The notes under the pieces are model-generated. The model saw only the letters and a list, made by a program, of their open reading frames with translations. It made no database searches and was not told the origin of the DNA. Shown piece by piece: positions 22,160 to 32,620 of a stretch of 64,000 bases of DNA. Position 1 is the first letter of the stretch; the number at the start of each line of letters is the position of its first letter. Location: positions 1 through 64,000 of the forward strand of contig CAUYUJ010018735.1 of assembly GCA_963575745.1 (NCBI GenBank). Reading direction: 5' to 3'. This stretch comes from Prorocentrum cordatum (lineage: Eukaryota > Sar > Dinophyceae > Prorocentrales > Prorocentraceae). A program made the translations under genes and the position numbers.

Positions 22160-23300
22160 TCGCGGTTCGATGTGCAAATCAGTCTACAAAACCTGCGAAG
22201 CCTTGACCCCGGCGTGGTAACACGCAAGTTGCGAAAGCTACACTCACGTTGGTTCCATGCGAAGGAGCCTAAGATGAGACTCATCTTATGCAAAATCGGT
22301 CTGGACAGTGTCAGACTCAACCTTATCAAGGGTGTCTGTGACACATGCCGGGAATGCAGAGCTTGGGGCAAACCTGAACACACTGTTATGCCCTCTACTG
22401 CATCACCCGGTAAATTCAATGAGGAACTGGAATGCGATTTGATGTTCTAGAAGCAAGAACACAATATATTTCGCATTATCGATCGCTGTATACGATATGC
22501 TACTGGGATTGAAATACCAGTCAAAACTATGACCACTGTCCTGGATGCATATCATCAGTGCTGGATGCAGTTTGGACCGACCAAGGTACTTTACTCCGAT
22601 GGAGAAGGTGCCCTTAACAACGACACTGCGAAAGTAGTCCTCAAAGCAAAAGGCACTGAACTTAGAATACGCGCGCGTGGACAGCACGCTACAACCGTCG
22701 AGGCCAGAAGTGGCATCCTACGTCATTTACTTCACGTCGTGGAGGCTGAACTCAATAGGTTAGACGTACCTCTTGTGTTCACCAGACTACTGGACGAAGC
22801 CTTGTTCGCTGCCAACGCATTTACCTTCCATAACGAAGTGTCTCCATGCAGCGCTCTATTTGGACGGCAACCAACAATGCTCCCGGACCTTCCTGTTCTG
22901 GACCACGAGCAGCCGACGGAAACATCAGATCATTCTCGTGAACAGAGGATCCGCAGGGCATGTATTGAAGCTATCACAGGCCACGGCAGTTGCTAAGACC
23001 AATCGTGCCTTACGAACCAAGACGACTAGTCCCGGCCAGCACTATTATGACGAAGGAGACTTGGTCGATTGCTATCGCCCTACGACCGCGAAGGGTGACT
23101 GGGGGTGCTGGAACGGCCCGTTCCCAGTGGTAAGGAAAGATCCCGAAAAGGGGTCAGGCCATCATCCGAGTAGGCAATCGAGATGTTCAAGTACAACGTG
23201 GCGATGCGAGACATTCGCTATACATTGAAGGACCCATGGCCCGAGAGATTGGCTCCGACAACACTGCCTCGCGCACAGTGTTGACATTCGTAGCCAGCCT
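22160..23300 (+). pseudogene. copia integrase (HHCC, DDE core, C-terminal domain)
   Basis: Integrase inserts the element cDNA into the host genome. H-x4-H (LHSRWFH, about 22228) and C-x2-C (CDTC, about 22350) form the zinc-binding N-terminus. The catalytic residues are Asp in ELECDLMF (22436), Asp in YSDGEGA (22598) and Glu in TTVEARSG (22700), with 33 residues between the last two. An in-frame TAG at 22448, directly after the first Asp segment, and a stop at about 22996 break it. A C-terminal piece (GDLVDCYRP...GCWNGPFPVV) follows in another frame, and IIRVGNRDVQVQRGD again in the first. Confidence 0.8.
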
Positions 23301-23399
23301 ATCAGCGGGGAGACCTGCCACGACATTTGGTAATGTGCCGACCAAGAAAGGTACGCTTTATATGACAATTGCAGGTCGTCTATCCCCTAAGGTGCACTT

Positions 23400-24240
23400 G
23401 ACTCTGCATATTTTATCAGGAATTTCTTTCGCATTGTGAATGTAGTATCGGTCAGATTAGCCAAGCGTATCCATGAGCTACCTCCGATTACTTATGGCGA
23501 CAGCTGCACATTGGTCCATTACGACATCGATGTGAGTCCAGGATTCCACTATTACGAAGCAGAGGGTACGGCTCTGAATATTGTATTTATATATAAATGA
23601 TATTGGATCAGCACATTCACGAATCATCCAATGCCTGAAGTCCACTAAACCTCGGGCAGGTTTCGATCAGGACATGTCAAAGTTTGAGGACTTGGCTGAT
23701 GCGCCAGCACCGGAAGGAGCCACAAGAGCAGCTTCAGAAGCCGAACCAGCACATGATGACGGACTGCTCCTTACGATTTACGAGGAATCATAAGCTGATC
23801 TTGAGTCGCATGTTATGGAGGTGTGGTACGCAGAATTGCACGAGGAACGAGAACGGTTGGAGGCAACTCCAGTAGAATACCTCCTTACCATACCCACACA
23901 TATGGTTCCTGATCAGAGCGTGCTGATCACTGTTTCTGATGAACAGCGGTGACACCTGCCGAAGTGGGGGCGCACTCGCGACTCCGATACTGAGGAGACG
24001 TACTACGCCCCCCGGTGCACCATGGTCGAAGACGACAGCTACGGACTCGACTCAAACGAAAATGGTCGATCCGTTGAACTGTGCTTTACGACAGAAGTGT
24101 CGAAGGTAATCTTTTTCTGAGCAGCAACTCATGATATTAGATGCCGACCGGGTGACCACTATGCGAGTATACGTTACCGCCGCTGCAAAACGAGCCGTGG
24201 TCGTCAAGGAAGACGACATTCCCCACTACAGCTGGCATTC
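23400..24240 (+). pseudogene. integrase-RT linker of copia polyprotein
   Basis: Coding-like but broken: FRIVNVVSVRLAKRIHELPP, FDQDMSKFEDLADAPAPEGA, then VWYAELHEERERLEATPVEY and ETYYAPRCTMVEDDSYGLDS. Acidic and unstructured, as expected for the connector. Hairpins at 23305 (just upstream) and 23946. Confidence 0.45.
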
Positions 24241-24254
24241 AGGCGAATCCCGAG

Positions 24255-25080
24255 AAAGTATCCGTGGCCACCTTCACTGAGCTCAAGACATGGTTCGACA
24301 ACAAATGCTTTCAGATGCAGGAGGTAGCCAAAGCGTCGAACATCATGACTTCGAGGTACGTGCGCACATTGAAATTCGCGAAGAACGCGAAGGGGCGAGA
24401 TGGAGCGTACCATCCGACTACGCTTGGTACTCCGAGGCTTCATGGACCTTGAAGCTTTCGACGTCGAAACTTTTTCGGAAACAGCATGAAGGTCGAGCCA
24501 GGGGTTACTCGCCAGCACGGCAGCGTGCAAGCAGCAGTGGATCACTGCTTCCCTCGACATCCACATGGCCTTCCTGATGGGATTGACCTATCCGGAACTT
24601 GCTGAGGCTACTGGTGAAAAGGAACGTGTGGCGTGCTGGAATTGACCGCCTGGATCGGCCACTGCTCCGAACTCTTCCAGAATTCGAGAACTACGACGAG
24701 TCAAAGCACTGCCTGCAGTGCATCAAACCGAGCACAGGCACTAAGGACGACCAACGGGCTGTCTCACTTGAGCTCAGAAGAACCACCAGAGGGTTTGGCC
24801 TCCGACCCACGTCGTACGACGAGGACTTCCAGACGAGGAATAACTTGCTCACGGCCAATCATGTTGATGACATTAGTATGGCCGGTACTGAGGACATCAT
24901 TGACAAATCTGTCAAATGCATTGAAGATACTCTCGGTAAGTGTAAACTCAGCAAGCACACGTATACTAACTGTGCTGTGAGATACACTAAGGACGAGGAC
25001 GGCAATGTTACCTTGTATCAAGATGAATATATCAAACAGCTCCGTCCCATACAATATCCCGAACTAACCGGCGCTGACGC
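24255..25080 (+). pseudogene. copia reverse transcriptase
   Basis: The RT copies element RNA into DNA. FTELKTWFDNKCFQMQEVAK and SNIMTSRYV (24267-24360), then (after frame changes) SLDIHMAFLMGLTY (about 24553-24595) covering motif A with its Asp, LQCIKPSTGTKDDQRAVSLE (motif B region), and NHVDDISMAG at 24857 as the catalytic x-x-D-D box (HVDD in place of YVDD). CKLSKHTYTNCAVRYTKDED follows. At least three frameshifts separate the pieces, so it is inactive. Confidence 0.85.
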
Positions 25081-25885
25081 TAACCGGCCGAGCAACCAAG
25101 ATGGTGGCATACATGTTCGTCAGCCTCAGGAGTGCGCTGGCAAACGCACTGGTCACCCAGGTGTGGTCCATGGTGTATGTTGTATCTCTACAGGGTGTCC
25201 AACGCGATCACCAGAAAGTTACAGGCCTGCCCGAAGAAGATCGTCTACCAGGCGACCAACCCCACGGGCGAGGTCGACATACGTAGCGACTCAGGCTATC
25301 CACGCTTGATTGGAGACGCCGACGACGACGTTGAAGGCTATGGTATTCGCGGGGCAAGCCTGCTACGACGTGGAATCACGCCATTTGGTAAGCCTGCCGT
25401 TCACTTGATTGACGCGCGCTGCAAGTCTCACCGCTTGCAGGTCCGCTCGAGCAATTCAGCAGAGACACTAGCAGCAGCAGCCCATGATTTGGGGGACTGA
25501 TATCCCACGGTTGTGACTCTGCACGAGCTCCACGCGGGGCCGTTCACGCCCACTCAGTTGCAATGTATACTTGAGTTTGGTGGCCTGATCATCGAGGTCA
25601 CTTTGACCATCGATGCTGAGTCTGTTTTTAAGTCCTTGTCAAGCAAAGACTTGAAGAAGCCGACTGGGTGTACCCTTTTAGGACACATGATGGAGCGTGG
25701 AGTCGTGCACAGCATTCAGTGGTGTGATACCCGCGACATGACTGCGGATGGCCACACTAAGGTGAGCATCGACAGATCAATGCGCCTACCAGTCATGGGA
25801 GGTGTACGGACCTTCAAACATGACCTGAAGAGACATACCCCACATCGGGGTTGCCAGACGTCAAGTCCTGACGCCGCCTGATAAG
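25080..25885 (+). pseudogene. copia RNase H region
   Basis: MVAYMFVSLRSALANALVTQ, TRKLQACPKKIVYQATNPTG, EVDIRSDSGYPRLIGDADDD (first Asp of the RNase H fold, about 25285), HLIDARCKSHRLQVRSSNSA with ETLAAAAHDLGD, and VTLTIDAESVFKSLSSKDL, HSIQWCDTRDMTADGHTK. These follow the order of a copia RNase H domain, which removes RNA from RNA/DNA hybrids. A TGA at 25498 and earlier frame changes break it. A hairpin copy sits at 25349 and another just past the end at 25900. Confidence 0.8.
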
Positions 25886-26014
25886 TATGTCATACATATG
25901 CGAGGCAACTTGCTGGCGGGTCCACCTTCCATTGGGCCCGTCTCCTTTCCTGTCTTTGTGTAGGCCAGCTGCTGAATTGCGCCTGCTGCATAGGGGCGCC
26001 GGGCTCGCGCTTCG

Positions 26015-26034
26015 CCCCCCCCCCCCCCCCCCCC
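26015..26034. repeat. 20-base poly-C run
   Basis: Homopolymer near the 3' limit of the copia element; the flanks 25915-26325 hold no recognised gene. Confidence 0.9.
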
Positions 26035-26326
26035 GATTCTAAAGCGAGCTGAGGAGCGCGAGGGGTGGAAGCGAGCGTGCGCCCGCGGCCGCGCTGGCTC
26101 AAGCGGCCGGCCGCCCAGGTTTGACCGTGCCTCACCGCGAGGCACACAATCGCTATCGAGACCAAGAGGATCTTCCTATTGCTTGAGATGGCAGCACCTC
26201 TCCTACTGCGACTATCCCTACTACGATACAACAGAGCTGGAGCTTGGCTTCGCCTGAGGCGAAGCTGTTGGCTGGGCCTTCCAGCCCCCTTCAAACTAGT
26301 CACAAGGGTCACTGCAGTGCGTTCTG

Positions 26327-26524
26327 TCGGCGGCGAGCGAAGGGGGAAAATGAAAAGGAAAACGCCCTCTCAGAATGCGGCGGGACTTCTCAGAGGCCTT
26401 CGAACCTTTGAGAGGTTTCCTGCATCCTCGGGGAAGGCTTCGAATACTTTTCAAAAAGGCCAGGGGGCTTCCGAGCCTTCTGACAGGCCTTCTCCTTCTC
26501 GCCCCCCCCCCCTCGCTCGCCCTC
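26327..26524 (+). mobile_element. TIR family 3, copy 1 (GGCGGCGAGCG...)
   Basis: Left end GGCGGCGAGCGAAGGGGG and right end ...TCTCCTTCTCG-C-run-TCGCTCGCC form inverted terminal repeats. The interior shares GCGGGACTTCTCAGAGGCC and CTTCCGAGCCTTCTGA with the copies at 37.9 and 48.2 kb. It has no coding capacity. Confidence 0.65.
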
Positions 26525-26702
26525 GATTCTGCACCTCTCGGACGGCGGATTCTGGGCGCGAGGCGCCCGTGCATGGGCGTCTTCGCGAGTTGTCACGCCG
26601 CCCTCTTGCGTGCTTGGCACCGTGGTCCCCGAGAGCCCTGGGATGCTGCGCTGGCAACAGGGGGCGCTCGCCCCTCTCGGCCGCGCGCAGAGCGCGGCTG
26701 GG

Positions 26703-26855
26703 TTAAGTCGGGCGCGTCCCTCTACAGGAGGGAATGTTCAAACGCAAATAGTCCGGGGACGAATTTTCGATTTTTGTCTGTAAACTATTTCTGAATACTT
26801 GTTATATTTCTCCTTGGCCCCCCAAACCCGCCCGTAGGAGGACGTGCCCGACCTC
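26703..26855 (+). mobile_element. TIR family 1, copy 1 (GTCGGGC...GCCCGAC)
   Basis: Left end GTCGGGCGCGTCCCTCTACA and right end TAGGAGGACGTGCCCGACC are inverted repeats about 150 bp apart, with the shared inner motif AATAGTCCGGGGAC. No clear target duplication. Confidence 0.75.
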
Positions 26856-27224
26856 GGGGCAGGGGGGGGGCTTCTTAGAAGGAGGTTGTTTCTTAAGAGG
26901 CGCGGGCATCATTTACATCGCACAAATGCAAGGCTGGCGCCTTTCAAGAAGCAGCCTCCTTCGAAAAAGCCCCCCCCCTACCCCCGCCCCCCTGCGTGCG
27001 CCGCCAACCCTTTTCGGCCGCCCCGGGGTTGCCGTGTCGGGCCCTCCGGGAATGCCTCCAATGCCCGGCGCCACCCCGCAGCCACTCCATTTCGATTTTT
27101 TCGCTGCGGGCGGCGGTCAGGTGTTTTACTCGCGCGCTGTTCTGCGTGCCCGCAATTGCCACCACGTCGGGCCATCGTTACCGACCGCTGCTGCTGCTGC
27201 TGCTCCTGCTGCTGCTCCTCCAAC

Positions 27225-27325
27225 TGCTAATCCAAAAGCCCGAATAAAACATTGAATTTCAAACTTTAAGCGCAGCCCCCTGGGAATTCTGCAACTCCTC
27301 TAAGAGGGGGTGCTGCGCTCCTGGG
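27225..27325 (-). repeat. dispersed repeat, inverted copy of 35660-35810
   Basis: AATCCAAAAGCCCGAATAAA and GAATTCTGCAACTCCTCTAA are the reverse complement, with divergence, of the segment at 35660-35810. The C-rich end TGCGCTCCTGGGGTTCT follows. DNA 26855-27225 and 27325-27650 holds a (GCT)n run at about 27190-27225 but no recognised gene. Confidence 0.55.
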
Positions 27326-27649
27326 GTTCTCCCCCCCCCAACCCTCGGTATTTGAAAAGGGTATGTTTTTTGAGATCGGACCATTGTCTCTCCTTGTTTC
27401 TGTCGCTCTGTCTCGGTCTGTCTGTCTCATTATCAATCGTTTTTTTCTTTTAGATTTTGTGTACTTTTTTTTTGATTGGTTGTTCGTTCGCGCATTGTCG
27501 TGCGTCTCGTATGCGCATTTTCGTTTGCTTCTCAGCGTCCATATATATAGTAAACATGTGGTAGTTTCGTGGCGATATCTTCGCGGTGACGCATTTCACC
27601 CCGTTTGGCTTCGCATTTTTATTTTATTTTTTTGTCTCGCCCCATTTTT

Positions 27650-27673
27650 CCTTCTTCCTCGCTCTCCCTCTTT

Positions 27674-27712
<39 letters not shown>

Positions 27713-27736
27713 TCTCTCTCTATCTCTCTCACTTGT

Positions 27737-27772
<36 letters not shown>

Positions 27773-27868
27773 TCCCCCTCCCTCTTTCTCTCTTGTTTTT
27801 TGTTCCCTATAATATTTTCTCATCTCTCTATCTTCTCTCTCTATCTTTCGCTCACTCTCTCTTTCTGG

Positions 27869-27948
<80 letters not shown>

Positions 27949-27975
27949 TTTTTTTTTTTTTTTTTCCTTCTTCTT

Positions 27976-28021
<46 letters not shown>

Positions 28022-28025
28022 CCCT

Positions 28026-28073
<48 letters not shown>

Positions 28074-28168
28074 CCTTGCTCTCTTCTTATTTCGGTTCTC
28101 GCCTTCTCGCTCCGTCCTCCCGTCTCTTCCCGTCTTATGTTTTCTGTCTCTTCCTCTTGCCTGTAGTT
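27650..28168. repeat. 500-base polypyrimidine tract before candidate exon
   Basis: CT dinucleotide runs with a poly-T stretch (about 27940-27965), ending CTCTTGCCTGTAG at 28155-28166, which looks like a 3' splice site. All frames are artefactual Ser/Leu or Arg/Glu repeats. Confidence 0.85.
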
Positions 28169-28193
28169 TGCCCCCACCGAGCAAGCTCGAGCC

Positions 28194-28820
28194 ATGGGCT
28201 CCGCGGCGGACCCCCGCGCGGCGCTCGCCGAGGCCCGCGCGGGCCGCAGTCGGCGCCCGCGGCCCCTGTCCGCTAGGCGCCCGCGGCCGCTCGCGGCCCA
28301 GACTCCCCCTGCCGCGGCCGAGGGCAACGAGGTGGCGGCGGGGAACCTCGCGCCCATGGCGCGCGCAGGCCGCACTGGCGGCCAGGAGGCCGCAATGGCG
28401 GCCGAGGAGGACTCGGACGAAGAGGGCCGCAGCGGCGGCCACGAGGAGGGGCAGTGGCGGGGTGGCCCGTGGAGCGGCTGGGGCAGCTGGAAGGGCTGGG
28501 ACAACGGGCGGTGGGAGACGCGAGGCTGGTGGATTGCGCGGCAGGAGGCCGAGCGCGAGGAGGAGCTTGCTCGCGGGGAAGTGAACCAGTGCCCGCTCGA
28601 ACAACTGAAGGACGACCGCGGACTTCGACGCCGCCAGGCCAGTCCAGTCCAGGCCGCAGTGGCGGCCCGCCCGTCGTCCACGGATGGCCCCTCAAGCCGT
28701 TGGACATCGACCCTCGAACCAGCAGCGGCAGCGCCGCCGCAGACGGCAGGGCCGCAGCCGCCAGCCCCCCCCCCCCCTCCCCCCAGTTGCCACCCCTACT
28801 TCACGCGCTTTTGGAATTAG
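28194..28820 (+). CDS. Ala/Gly/Trp-rich ORF, possible retroelement ORF1-like exon
   Basis: An ATG at 28194 (context GAGCCATGG) follows a strong pyrimidine tract and TAG acceptor and opens 208 residues. The N-terminal half is Ala/Arg-rich, the middle is GGPWSGWGSWKGWDNGRWET followed by a charged helix (ARQEAEREEELARGEVNQCP), and the end is a poly-Pro segment. No domain is recognised. It carries four family B hairpins (28368, 28388, 28425, 28652) shared with the coding pieces at 32.2-35.0 kb, which suggests a common origin. It could be the N-terminal exon of the same retroelement or a host gene. Confidence 0.4.
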   Translation: MGSAADPRAALAEARAGRSRRPRPLSARRPRPLAAQTPPAAAEGNEVAAGNLAPMARAGRTGGQEAAMAAEEDSDEEGRSGGHEEGQWRGGPWSGWGSWKGWDNGRWETRGWWIARQEAEREEELARGEVNQCPLEQLKDDRGLRRRQASPVQAAVAARPSSTDGPSSRWTSTLEPAAAAPPQTAGPQPPAPPPPPPSCHPYFTRFWN

Positions 28821-28945
28821 GCACTTACTAACTGACTTATAAAAGGGTTACATGCTATGTACTTTTAACAAGTTAATAGTTACAACTACTTGGCTAAGTC
28901 GAAAGTTAAGTGTAAGTTAAGTTGAAGTTAAGTCAGAGTTAAGTG
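28800..28945. repeat. TTAAGT-rich segment
   Basis: AT-rich stretch with repeated AAGTTAAGT units (28900-28945), immediately before the 168-bp tandem repeat. Confidence 0.7.
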
Positions 28946-29365
28946 TTATGTTGGCGGTGTCGTCGGTGGAGCTCCCCGCGTGTGGCGAAATAAGCGCGGC
29001 GACGCCGTGCGACCACTCTGCGGGGCCCTCGGTGAAGCTCCCGAGGGGCAGCGAAACGTGTAGCGGGAGTGCCGAACCAGGCGCCGAGTCATAAGTAAAT
29101 TCATGGTTAAGCGTTACGTTGGCGGCGTCGTCGGTGGAGCTCCCTGCAGGGCGAAATAAGCGCGGCGACGCCGTGCGACCACTCTGCGGGGCCCTCGGCG
29201 AAGCTTTCAAGGGGCAGCGAAACGTGCAACGGGAGTGCCGAACTAGGCGCGGCGAAGCCATGCGACATGCCCTATAATGGGGCTCTCGATGGAATTCTCG
29301 TGGGGCAACGAAGCATGCGCCGAGCTACGCCGAAACTGGCGCGGCGACGCCATGCGACAACGCCC
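28945..29365. repeat. 168-bp tandem repeat, two and a half copies
   Basis: GTTATGTTGGCGGTGTCGTC (28945) recurs as GTTACGTTGGCGGCGTCGTC (29113); each unit contains GCGGCGACGCCGTGCGACCA. A third, diverged partial unit runs from about 29250 to 29365. Confidence 0.85.
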
Positions 29366-29379
29366 AGGAACCCTGGGCG

Positions 29380-30080
29380 GCGCCCGCCGGAGGATGGAGG
29401 GCGGGGGAAGGAATGGCGGGGGGGGCGAGGGGGGGCGAGGACAGGAACGAGGAGTGCCGTGGTCGGAGGAGGGCGACCCTTGTCTCAACGGAGCGTCAGC
29501 TGCGCGCCCGCAGAAGGACCCGGATGAGGAAGAGACGGAATCAGCGCCATGCGCAAATCCCAGACACGGGAGGATGAGGCGGATAAGGGGTAGTTAAGAG
29601 GGGGGGGATGAGAAGGGGGGCCGCCCTCTGCCCTGGCAGGCGGCGCTGGCATGCTGCGTGGACGCGTCGGGAAGGAGGGGGTGGGGGAGGGGGGGGGGAG
29701 GAGGAGAGGAGAAAGGGGGAGGACGACGGAGGAAGGAGGAGAATATGGATGATGAGGCAAGGAGAAGGAGGAAAGGGGGGCGGAGGAGGAGGACGCCCCG
29801 CCACCACGCATCCATGCACCCGTCTATCGAGCAGCCAGTCTGGGCGTAGGTGGTTCCGGGAGTTTCTTCTTCCAACCTCCTTCATCCCCTTCGGGGGTGT
29901 TTTCACCCCTCCCCCTAACCCCCTCCCCTGGACTTGGACGGGGGGGGGCGCTGGTAGTTAGAGCGTCCAAGACGGCCTCGGCGAGGAAACCAAATTCATT
30001 GGTTTTGCTAAGGTTTTGGCCGATTTTAGAGGCTCCCGAGGGGGGTGCTAATTGAGTTGCCCCCTTCCTTTCAACCATCA
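29380..30080. other. G-rich low-complexity DNA, no gene seen
   Basis: GGGGGA-rich tract to about 29800, then non-repetitive DNA with no convincing ORF. From 29955 a segment of AAACCAAATTCATTGGTTTT resembles the AT-rich core that precedes CCAAGA blocks. Confidence 0.5.
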
Positions 30081-30084
30081 CCTC

Positions 30085-30240
30085 CAAGATGGCCCCAAGA
30101 GCGATCCCAAGGCTCCCAAGAGCGCCCCAAGAGGGCCCCAAGAGGCGACCAGGAGGCCCCAAGAGGCCTCCAAGACTTCAAAGAGCATCCCAAGAGACAT
30201 CCTAAGAGACCCCGCGAGGCATTCAAGAGGCCTTTGACTC
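30085..30240 (+). repeat. CCAAGA satellite-like block
   Basis: Short CCAAGA-phased block (CCCCAAGAGGC, TCCCAAGAGCG), followed by a (CAT)n/(TCC)n microsatellite at 30255-30475. Confidence 0.8.
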
Positions 30241-30689
30241 TTCTGATCGCCCTTATTCTCATCCCCCTCCCCCTCATCATCACCATTATCATCATCATCA
30301 CCATCGCCATCACCATCGTCAAGACCACCACCATCATCGTCATCATCAGCGCCATCGTCATCACCATCAGCATCATCATCCGCCTATTCCTCCTCCTCCT
30401 CATTCCTCCCTCCCCTCCCTCATCATCTTCCACCTCGTCCGCCTCCGACTCCTCCTCCATCCCCCCCCCCCCCCCTTGGGGTGCGACGGCCTCCCCAGCC
30501 CCTTGTTCCTCTGTGTGCTGCCCCGCTTCCGTGATCATCTACTCGCCTGGGCGTCGTTTCTGGATGGGCTGGTGGGGGTACTTTTTGGTCTGCGGCTCCA
30601 AGGACGGTTCCTACGAGCATCGGTGTCGTCTATGACTGTTGTACGGATCTGCTGCCTGACCCGTCAGATGCTGCTGCCCCCCCTCCATT

Positions 30690-31696
30690 CTTCCTACCGA
30701 TGGGATCTGGGGGCACCTGTTCATGGACGGCTCTTGCCGCCGCCGCACTGTTAGAGAGCTGTCTCGGGCTGGTTGGGCCGTGGTCATGGTCTCTCAGGCC
30801 GGGGGGCGCCTTTGGGTTTTCAAAGGTCTTCTTTGGGCCCCTTGGCCCGAGACCCCCCGAGGCTCTGAATGCGGGGCCCTGGCCTGGACGAGGCTTTATT
30901 CGGAAGGCCCCTCTGACTGCTACTCAGACTGCAGCAATGTGGTGAATTTAGTAAACTTCGGAGAGGCGGGCGCCATCTCTGGGCAGCGTCAGCGCGCTGG
31001 CCTCGTCACTCGAGCGCGCCAGCATTTTGGGTTCAATGTTTCTTCTTTTGTAGAGGTTGCAGCTCACCGTGGCCTCGATGAAGAGGGGCTCAGCGCGCGA
31101 GTGAAGTTCTTGCGTCTTGGGAACCACTACGCCGACGTCGCGGCCAAGGAAGCTGCGCTGCTTCACCCCAGCTGGTCCCCCTCGGAAGAGGAAGGCCTGC
31201 AGAGACGGCTGCAGATTGCGCGTCTCGTCTTGCTGGCAGGAGCGGAGCTCCTGCCGCTGTGGCCCAAGCTTGAGTTCCGAGGCCTAGAGCGTGCTCCTAG
31301 GCCCCGGTCCTCGGACGCTCCCTGGCTTGAAGTTTGCCGCGACTGGACCAGCCAGGGAAACGCGTGGCGTTGTAGAGTCTGCCTGCGTGGAACCCGTGCC
31401 GTGTCCAAACCGACTGGTGGAGGTTGCCCTGGGACCTGCCCCTTGGACCGAGGGGCCCTGGAGTCCAGGGGGCACCGTGTCCTTGCGTTTCTTTGCAGTG
31501 ACAAGAGTCACTTGTTTTTGTGCATGTCGTGCAAGTTTTACAGCAGTGGTGGTCAAGGGATAGGCCTGGGTCGCAAATGTGGGCAGCCGACGGAGTCGGG
31601 CTTGAAGAATATTCGCAAGCTCCGCAAAGGCCAACACCCTGACAAGAAGGGTGTGTTTGTCGACATTGATGAATTCATCCCTCTGCTTGCATTGCA
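30690..31696 (+). pseudogene. LINE-type RNase H domain with zinc-binding C-terminus
   Basis: Typical of the C-terminal end of a non-LTR (LINE) polyprotein. The RNase H residues are visible in order: Asp in HLFMDGSC (30723), Glu in GSECGALAW (about 30867), Asp in YSDCSNVV (about 30924) and Asp in GNHYADVAAKEA (about 31135). A zinc module follows: WRCRVCLRG (31367) and HLFLCMSCKFY...GRKCGQP (31510-31590), ending KNIRKLRKGQHPDKKGVF. The frame is open from 30723 to 32132, but after CAG/GTGAATT at 31696 it becomes purine repeat, so the coding part probably ends there. The reverse transcriptase that should precede it is missing, so it is 5'-truncated. Confidence 0.7.
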
Positions 31697-31769
31697 GGTG
31701 AATTCTTTCTGTTGCATCAGTTCTCCTTCGGCTGTTGTTGCAGTTCAGGGGAATGTGCGTCGCTGCCCA

Positions 31770-32135
31770 AAAAAGAGGAGGAGGAGGGGGATGAGGAGGG
31801 CGAGGACGAGGGGGGAGATGAGGAGGGGGGAGGAGAAGGAGGAGAAGGGCGAGGCGGAAGAGGAGCAAGAGGAGGAGGGCGACGAGGGGGAGGGGGAGGA
31901 GGGGGAGGAGGAGGTGGATGAGGAGGGGGAGGAGAGGCGGCGAAAAGGAGTGGATGATGGTGATCATGATGGCGATGCTAATGATGCTGATGATGATGAC
32001 GCATCCACAACAATCATGATAATGATGAGGACCATGATAATGATGTTGATGATAATGGTGAGGACATTGGTGATGATGATGATCATTATGATGATGGTGA
32101 TGATGGTGATGATGGTGATGATGATGATTTAATTT
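31770..32135. repeat. (GGA)n then (GAT)n tract
   Basis: Purine-rich GGA repeats followed by GATGAT repeats; the Glu/Asp/Met-rich frames are artefacts. Confidence 0.9.
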
Positions 32136-32184
32136 TAAGATCATCCACATCAGTGTCCCCCGCTCCGCCGCCGCTTCGGCTGCA

Positions 32185-32620
32185 GTGGCGCCCTCGTGCG
32201 AATTGGCGCCGCCTTCCGACGTGCAGGCGGCTCCCGTGTGGGCCGCGGGTGCTGCTCCAGCGCACCCCTCGCTCACAGCGGCGCCCTCCGAGGCTGGGGC
32301 CGCAGTGGCGGCCCGCATGCCGAGCGATGGCGTCGGCGACTTCGAGGCCGAGTCCGGCGGCTGCGAGGCTTTCCCCGAGGCGGGCGACTCGGAGGCGGAG
32401 AGGCCCGAGCGTTGGCCCGACGCGGGCAGCGACGAAGACGCGATGACCACGCAGCCCCGCATGACGACAGTCACGCGGGACTGGGAGTACCAGAGCACAG
32501 AGCAACACCACGGTCTCACGGAGGCGCAAGAGCGTCGGCACCAGGAACGGGTTGACAGCTCAGGGGCGCGGGCATCACTAACAGCCACAGCAGTGCCGCA
32601 GTGGCGGCAAAAGAACTCGG
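32185..32620 (+). pseudogene. Ala/Glu-rich coding region upstream of EEP domain
   Basis: The frame from about 32185 reads AAPSEAGAAVAARMPSDGVG, FEAESGGCEAFPEAGDSEAE, RERWPDAGSDEDAM, DWEYQSTEQHHGLTEAQERR. It is acidic, not repetitive, with hairpins at 32178, 32298 and 32594. It leads towards the EEP-like domain in a different frame. No domain is recognised. Confidence 0.4.

Larger units (their letters stand above)
16244..25913 (+). repeat. family A: 14-nt hairpin GCRGG-GNNA-CCTGC, 20 copies
   Basis: Starts: 16244, 16394, 16568, 17174, 17201, 17709, 17766, 17823, 18582, 18937, 19204, 19398, 20029, 20763, 22007, 22121, 23305, 23946, 25349 (15 nt) and 25900. Each can form a 5-bp stem and 4-nt loop. 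Loops include GCAA, GAAA, GAGA and GGGA (GNRA type) and GGCA. The copy at 25900 reads GCGAG-GCAA-CTTGC, a paired change in both arms. Where the frame is readable, the phase is almost always GCN-GGG-NNN-CCT-GCN, encoding A-G-x-P-A. No copies were seen outside the copia region. Confidence 0.8.
15810..25915 (+). mobile_element. decayed Ty1/copia-like LTR retrotransposon
   Basis: The domain order gag-like/RING, aspartic protease, methyltransferase-like, zinc knuckle, integrase, RT, RNase H is that of a copia polyprotein with dinoflagellate additions. Every domain is interrupted by in-frame stops or frameshifts, so no single ORF exceeds a domain. No long direct terminal repeats were recognised at either end, so the boundaries are estimates based on coding content. 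Base composition is lower in GC and far less repetitive than the neighbours. The coding strand is dotted with a 14-nt hairpin (separate entry). Confidence 0.8.

Noticed and set aside
27596-28681. 361-residue minus-strand ORF
   Set aside because: Arg/Glu repeat from the (CT)n tract, antisense to a better candidate exon.
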